Source of the DNA: Paramecium sonneborni
Taxonomy: Eukaryota; Ciliophora; Oligohymenophorea; Peniculida; Parameciidae
Length of the DNA stretch: 14,936 bases
Direction: 5' to 3'
NCBI GenBank assembly: GCA_905182985.1
Contig: CAJJDN010000056.1
Location: 1-14,936 of the forward strand
Shown here piece by piece: positions 10,101-14,936 of this stretch (position 1 is the stretch's first letter; every line of letters starts with the position of its first letter). A program made the translations under genes and the position numbers. The notes beneath the pieces are model-generated. The model was not told the DNA's origin and made no database searches. It saw only the letters and a program-made list of their open reading frames with translations.

Positions 10101-13100
10101 TGAAACTACTGATTTTTATTAATGCTCCATTCTAATTTGAATTTGCAAGAACATTTTCAAAAAAAGTTTAAATAAGTTCCACTTTTATATTATTCTCTAC
10201 ATAATTAATTATTGAATTGCATTAACCTAAATTTAAGCCAATATGATTATAATTAAAATAATGGTAATTTTAATTAGTGAACTTGAGATCATTAAGATTT
10301 TATATTTAAATATTATTAAAATATATCCTTGATACTAAAATATTGTTTTATTTTACGTCTACTAAATACAAGGGATAAAAAGTTAATATATTTATAAATA
10401 AGGTATTCATAACAATTATCTATTTTGAATCTGTTATTTTTAGAACAGAGGATAATATAATTCCTTCTATTTGAATATCATTTAAAGTCAATGAACATCC
10501 TAAAAAATTCATTATTGCATTATTGCTAATTATTTTCTACATATCTATTAGACTAAGTTTCCCTATAGATTGAAGAAAAGTATTAAAGGCATTTTCAGTC
10601 GAAAAAATTCTAAAATTTTATAATTTTACATTATTTTATTAGGCATTCTAAAAATCAAATTCAAAATTGAGAATCTAATTCACAAGAGAAAAACAGTCTT
10701 TAACAATAATATTTTTTATTTGAACATTATTTTAAGAGGGCGAAGGATATATTGTCAATATTGAAGAAGATAGTTTATTTATAACATCAATTAAGGTAAT
10801 ATTTTCTAGATAAAGTGAAAATAAGCTTTTTTTAGCGTTAATTGTAATTGCACCATCATTTTGAGTTTTAAAAATAAAGGAATTATAAGCATGAGTAATT
10901 TTGCAATTTTTAATAATTACTATTCCATCTCTTTTAAGGTTGATGTTAAAGATTTGACTAGCTTTTGCTTGTATAAAATTAAAAACTCCATCAAACAAAG
11001 TAATTTTGGTAGCTTATATTGATAAAGAACCTCCTACATTTTCAATTTTGAATAAGTCTGAGATTATATAAGTAATTTCATTTTAATTAAAATCTCCTTA
11101 TATTTCAACTTCGTAATATTTAATCCAAAATTCTTGATCAATATAATTATGATTATTAACTAAAAAATGCTCAATCTATATTTCATTTGACAAGATAAAT
11201 ATATAAGCTGAGGAAGAATTTGTTATTGAATTATTAGTGCAAATGATATTTTTTAAAATAATAAAACTTGATCTTGAATCTACATACAAAAGACTTGCAA
11301 AAGTTTCAGATGGATCTTCATAATATTAATGAAAAACATTCTCATAAAAGTTTAGATTTTTTATTTCTATAATTTAAGATTTCGTAGACATTATTTCTAT
11401 CAAGGATATAGTACTTCCGATATTTTGTTTTATAATAATATTTCCATTCACTAATATATCTTATAATTTAATATATTCTTATTTAGTTAACATAATCAAT
11501 GGATTTGATTAAATTGAGATAATTGATTAATCTATACTAAACTAATTTAAAAGTTTAATTTTATTTAATATTATTTCAGTAAAACCTGAGACTACTAATA
11601 ATTAGGAATGAGGAAGACAATTTTAGAAACAATTAGATGATATTCTTACTTTTAATTCCTAAACTTAATTTTCATAATCAAGATTTTCAATTCTTATAAA
11701 AGGAATAGCAAATAATGATATAAATCGAAAATTAGTTGTATTTCTTAGAAAAATATTTTGCATTATTAAGCTATGGCAATTAAAAATGATAAGTTACTAT
11801 TCTTAATTACAATTAATAACATTATCTTAAAAATAAAAGTTTTTTAGCTAAATTATCACTTAAGAAGTAGATTATTTTTATTCAGTAATAAAAATAGAAA
11901 AATAGTTTACAGTATTTTCATAAATCTAAATATTATTCATCTAAATTTCTTACTTTCTTTACATGGATGAGATTTATGATATTAATTAAAATTAATTAAC
12001 ATTGTTTTCCTTGAATAAAAAATTTTAACAGTAAAAGTCATAATTAAAAATTATGAATTTTGAATTCATAAATTAATTTTATTTACAGGAGATTTCATTA
12101 ATATGAATAGCAGTTTCAGTTTTTTCAGTACTATATATAAGACTTGAATTTGAAAAAATAGAGTTTATTATAGAAAATTCATTAAATGTGGCTTATGAAA
12201 ATTCATTTTAATTAAGATTGAATTTTGCAAAAGTTGAATTGTAAAATTAACAAGAATCAATGATGATATGTTTGATTTAAATGTTTCTCCTGCTGTTTTA
12301 AAATTAAAATAATGTTGAATTAGTAAGTTTACAATTTCTAAGTAAAAGATTTATAATTATTAGATCATCCCCCTAATCAACACAAATTACATCAAAAATT
12401 AATGAATTTTCTATGTTTATATCAAAAATTGATATATTTTACAAATTAAAATTGAGGAATTTATCTGATTTAATTGACATTTAAGCCAGATTTTTATCTA
12501 TTGAATAAAATTCTGTATCATGAATATTTAAATTAATTGATTAACCATCATTCCCAATTTTTATATTCAATTAAAGATTAATTTAAAATTATAGCTGGCT
12601 CAAAATGATTGAATCAAATTTTAAAATATCTAGGTATAAATGATTTGAAATTATTAAAGGATTATTACTGCTCTAAATCTTCAAACTAGTTTATTAAATA
12701 GAAAATATTTTTTCTTTAAAGTCATTCTCAATTTATTATTCAGAATCCTCAAAAATACAGTCCGCCTTTATTTAAAATAATAAAGTAACTTTCTAAAGGC
12801 CAATCTCATTAGAATATATATAGTTATAAATATCTTTTATATGTAACATATTAGAGGCTAAATGGTTACAATAATATAAATTCTAAGTTAAATAATAAAA
12901 TACATAAACATATTCTAAATTATAATTGCAATTATTTTCAAAACAATATTAAGCAATTTGTATGTTTGGATCTATTTGGACTTATTATAAAGGAATTTTT
13001 TAGATGCATTTATACGCATACATGGCATTTTCAGGAGTTATAGTAATATAAGGATTTATTTTCTATTTTAAAAAAGATGTTTACTTTTATTTCTTCAATT

Positions 13101-14936
13101 GATCTGTTTTAGCAAACTTGACATAATGAAGGACATTAAATACATTTTCCATCATCTTAAACTTTCATTGGTTCTTTATAATAGTTTAATGAGCATCTGG
13201 AGCAAGAAAAATTATAGTTATTTAAACTTTCACAAACAGAACAATTTTCATCACAATATTTTTAACAATTTAAATTTTATAATTTATAGCCTTTTATGCA
13301 TTCAGTGGCTTAAGTTGGAAAGGTTAATATAGAGTTAGTAAAAATAGGTCGATTTGGCAAGAATTTCATTATAAAACCTTGAACTAACCATTACCAATAT
13401 CCTAAATTACTAGATTCACAACATTTTTTTGAATTTGGATGTTCACATTTTAAACAGACTCCTGAAACACTTTAAGCATAAAAACCGTCTTCACAAATTA
13501 AACATCTCAAAGTTTATTATGGGGTTTCAATACATTATAAACAATTTAGAATGTGATTTTAACAGTTTATGATTTCAAAAGCAATATTAAAATCATGTAT
13601 TTCTGATAATGTGCAAATTTCTTAATTTTATAGATTAAAAAAGGATCGAAGACAATTTTCTTAGGAAGGTCTCTAATTAATACATTCTCCTGTTTAAAAT
13701 TTGTAAATAAATCCCTCTATACATTAAGCACATCCTACCTTAATCTCTTCATCAACTAATGTAAAATTTTGTTAAAAACCAAGGGTAGTTTTTGTAGGAT
13801 CACTAGCTAAATAATTGAAACAATATAAACAATACGGTATCTTACACTCAAAACATTTACTTGAAAAATCTTTAAAATTTGGAGGATCACATGTTTTTTC
13901 TTTTTGGAAATCAAAACTAAATGAACTAGGATATATTTTAATGCAATTTAAATTTGTTAATAAAATTTAACATTCATTGCATCCATTTCCACAAAAATAG
14001 CATTCATTATTTATTTCTTGAGAGATTTTGCAGAAAGTTTTAAATTCTAATATTTATTCAACATTATTATAATTTAGATTTGAAACATCACAATCTGAGC
14101 AATATTATAAATCATTGCCTAATAAAAAATATTTTAATTCAATAAATTAAAAATATTCTGCTATATTTCCATTTTTATTTGTAAATAAATTTGTATCGCA
14201 TAAAAAGGTTTAAGTCCATTGTTTTGGATTTTATAAGCATTCCAAACATGTTATTAAATTATTATTAATTATTGAAGGGCTTAATTATATATAATAAATA
14301 ATACCATTAAATACAATCATCTTCATATTCAAAAAAACCATATTTGCATTTTTCTTATTTAGGTTCCTCTAAAATTAATGTAAATTATAAAGTTTAATAA
14401 TTAATACATTAATCATTTTAATCTATGGTTCCATATTCACAAATACATTCCCTAAAATCTTCTAAAAATCTTCTGTGTGATTATTCAAAACAAGATAAAC
14501 AATCATTTCTTCTTGGACCATCACATTCTTGACAAGTTGGATGACAACTAACTTATGGTTTACTATCATCAAGACAATTTAATATTTAGAAACCTAAAAT
14601 TTAGATTGTTAAAAAGTTGTTTTCGGATTACAAAATATTTCCATAAGACAATTTAAATTGCATCATGCTAAATTGCATTACATCTAAATTGAAATTGAAT
14701 TCTTTTTGCTAAAAACCTTTATATAATTTTATTGAAATAGAAATTAAGTTTTATATTTTTTCTACTAGAATATAATGCCATAATTAAATATCCTAGTCTT
14801 CTATGTCAAATGTTTAAGTTTTTAGGTAAGGATTGTTTAAGAAATTCATATTTACAGATGGAAAAGTATAACTATAGGTTGTTATAATTATCTAATTTCT
14901 TAATGAAGATAATTTGTAAAATAATTAAAATGCACA
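7197..14936 (-). CDS. giant cysteine-rich / beta-helix multi-pass membrane protein (5' end outside window)
   Basis: About 2,530 residues are visible with no in-frame TGA once four to six tiny introns are removed. From the N-terminal side: a LamG-like jellyroll segment (about 14930-14590; IQLWHYILVEK, ISIKLYKGFQQKEFNFNLD). Next a furin/growth-factor-receptor-like Cys region (about 14570-13090; SCHPTCQECDGPRRNDCLSC, later CDENCSVCESLNNYNFSCSRC). Then about 1,200 residues of parallel beta-helix repeats rich in N, I, S and F (about 13040-9250), with Pmp-like turns NATSKGGGFYF and AEEAGGIYL (9690-9830). A conserved Cys block follows (about 9080-8720; GFYSVTYNTTKC, ITSNRIQLKPGFWRPN, GGWNVGNDIC, GHIGGYCEECD). 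A membrane domain with several hydrophobic helices (about 8700-7550; FAIPGSLIIGLILPLSLFF, RRHIGYLFNEYNKKNYFWE) and a Lys-rich tail (KLKRKEGQNQYFKNEKIDIL) complete it. This architecture belongs to a large ciliate family of putative surface proteins of unknown function; adhesion or sensing is inference. The C-terminal end is uncertain: TGA at 7199-7197 needs an intron near 7533-7552, otherwise the stop is near 7250. Confidence 0.88.
7488..7508 (-). other. candidate 21-base intron in the giant gene
   Basis: On the minus strand this is GTAAGCATTTCAAGC...TAG, a good GTA...TAG micro-intron. Its length is a multiple of three and it holds no TGA in the preferred tail frame, so keeping or removing it leaves the protein readable. 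In the membrane-domain frame its removal would create a TGA, so it only works together with the 20-base intron upstream. Confidence 0.4.
7533..7552 (-). other. candidate 20-base intron in the giant gene
   Basis: GTTTATTATTCAAAATACAG on the minus strand. Removing 20 bases moves the reading from the membrane-domain frame (ending SYPFITDILR) into the Lys/Glu-rich tail frame (VFEEKIITYKLKRKEG). The donor GTT and acceptor CAG are less usual than GTA and TAG, so this is a proposal rather than a firm call. Confidence 0.4.
8509..8535 (-). other. 27-base intron in the giant gene
   Basis: The minus-strand sequence starts GTAACGTG and ends ATTTTAG, with a TGA inside in one frame. Splicing joins EILFKLNQ to DHESILLKLFLNYIW across a G/AT split codon and restores a continuous family-like sequence between the first and second membrane segments. 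Confidence 0.82.
8649..8674 (-). other. 26-base intron in the giant gene
   Basis: The minus-strand sequence starts GTAAATTG and ends TATGATAG. Splicing completes a TGG tryptophan codon and joins LAFFLTSIW to AVVSTLLTIKSIEKSNQLFA, a smooth transmembrane helix followed by the conserved KSIEKSNQLFA stretch. Unspliced, the frame is lost, so the intron is strongly supported. Confidence 0.85.
13063..13084 (-). other. 22-base intron in the giant gene
   Basis: The minus-strand sequence starts GTAAACATC and ends AAAATAG. Without splicing the frame meets a TGA just after SLYYYNS. With splicing it continues as EEIKKINPYITITPENAMYA into the beta-helix part. Confidence 0.82.
14280..14304 (-). other. 25-base intron with an AAG acceptor in the giant gene
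   Basis: The minus-strand sequence starts GTATTATTT and ends AATTAAG. Splicing builds a TGC cysteine codon and gives DDCIQCPSIINNN then LITCLECLQNPKQWT, keeping the Cys spacing. The acceptor is AAG instead of the usual TAG. Unspliced, the frame stays open for a while but loses its cysteines. Confidence 0.7.

Noticed and set aside
10732..10998. A stand-alone 88-residue minus-strand gene beginning MFDGVFNF
   Set aside because: It is only a slice of the giant gene between an internal Met and a TAA that is read as glutamine.
13099..13332. Plus-strand 77-residue ORF
   Set aside because: It is antisense to the conserved Cys-rich part of the giant gene (CDENCSVCESLNNYNFSC).
1..14936. TGA read as cysteine, as in Euplotes
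   Set aside because: The intact WD40 and giant genes use TGT/TGC for Cys and TGG for Trp and contain no internal TGA; only the broken genes do.
1..14936. Bacterial, viral, CRISPR, tRNA, rRNA or telomeric features
   Set aside because: No ribosome-binding sites, repeat-spacer arrays, cloverleaf or rRNA signatures, or C/A-rich telomere repeats were seen; the coding pattern is ciliate nuclear.

Overview
The window reads as nuclear DNA of a ciliate, most likely a Paramecium species. It is very AT-rich. Long homologous reading frames appear only when TAA and TAG are read as glutamine and TGA is the sole stop (translation table 6). The large gene on the right contains several very short GTA...TAG-type introns (22 to 27 bases), which are typical of Paramecium. 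With the standard code the real genes shatter into small pieces, so the short standard-code ORFs are either slices of these genes or shadows.

Layout. (1) Positions 1-2240, plus strand: a decayed cysteine-rich surface-protein gene of the ciliate type with DUF4215 / Myxococcus-type Cys repeats, broken by several frameshifts and TGA codons. (2) 2527-3597, minus strand: an intact, intronless 356-residue WD40-repeat protein. (3) About 3700-4450: two small open frames in divergent orientation, with weak support. (4) 4858-5303, minus: a GC-richer, frameshifted coding fossil of unknown family. (5) 5462-5970, plus: a frameshifted DDE transposase relic of the IS630/Tc1/mariner superfamily. (6) About 5970-7196: mostly unresolved AT-rich DNA with one clear palindrome. 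(7) 7197-14936, minus: the dominant feature, a giant and apparently intact gene whose 5' end lies beyond the right edge. About 2,530 residues are visible: a LamG-like segment, a long cysteine-rich region, roughly 1,200 residues of parallel beta-helix repeats, a second conserved cysteine-rich block, a multi-pass membrane domain and a charged tail.

How the pieces fit. The intact genes are consistent with large ciliate surface proteins and a WD40 scaffold. I see no operon logic and no known linked function. The mixture of intact genes with a broken surface-protein gene, a transposase relic and another coding fossil suggests a gene-poor or germline-like (micronuclear or subtelomeric) stretch, but the sequence alone cannot settle this. 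No tRNA, rRNA, CRISPR array or telomeric repeat was recognised.
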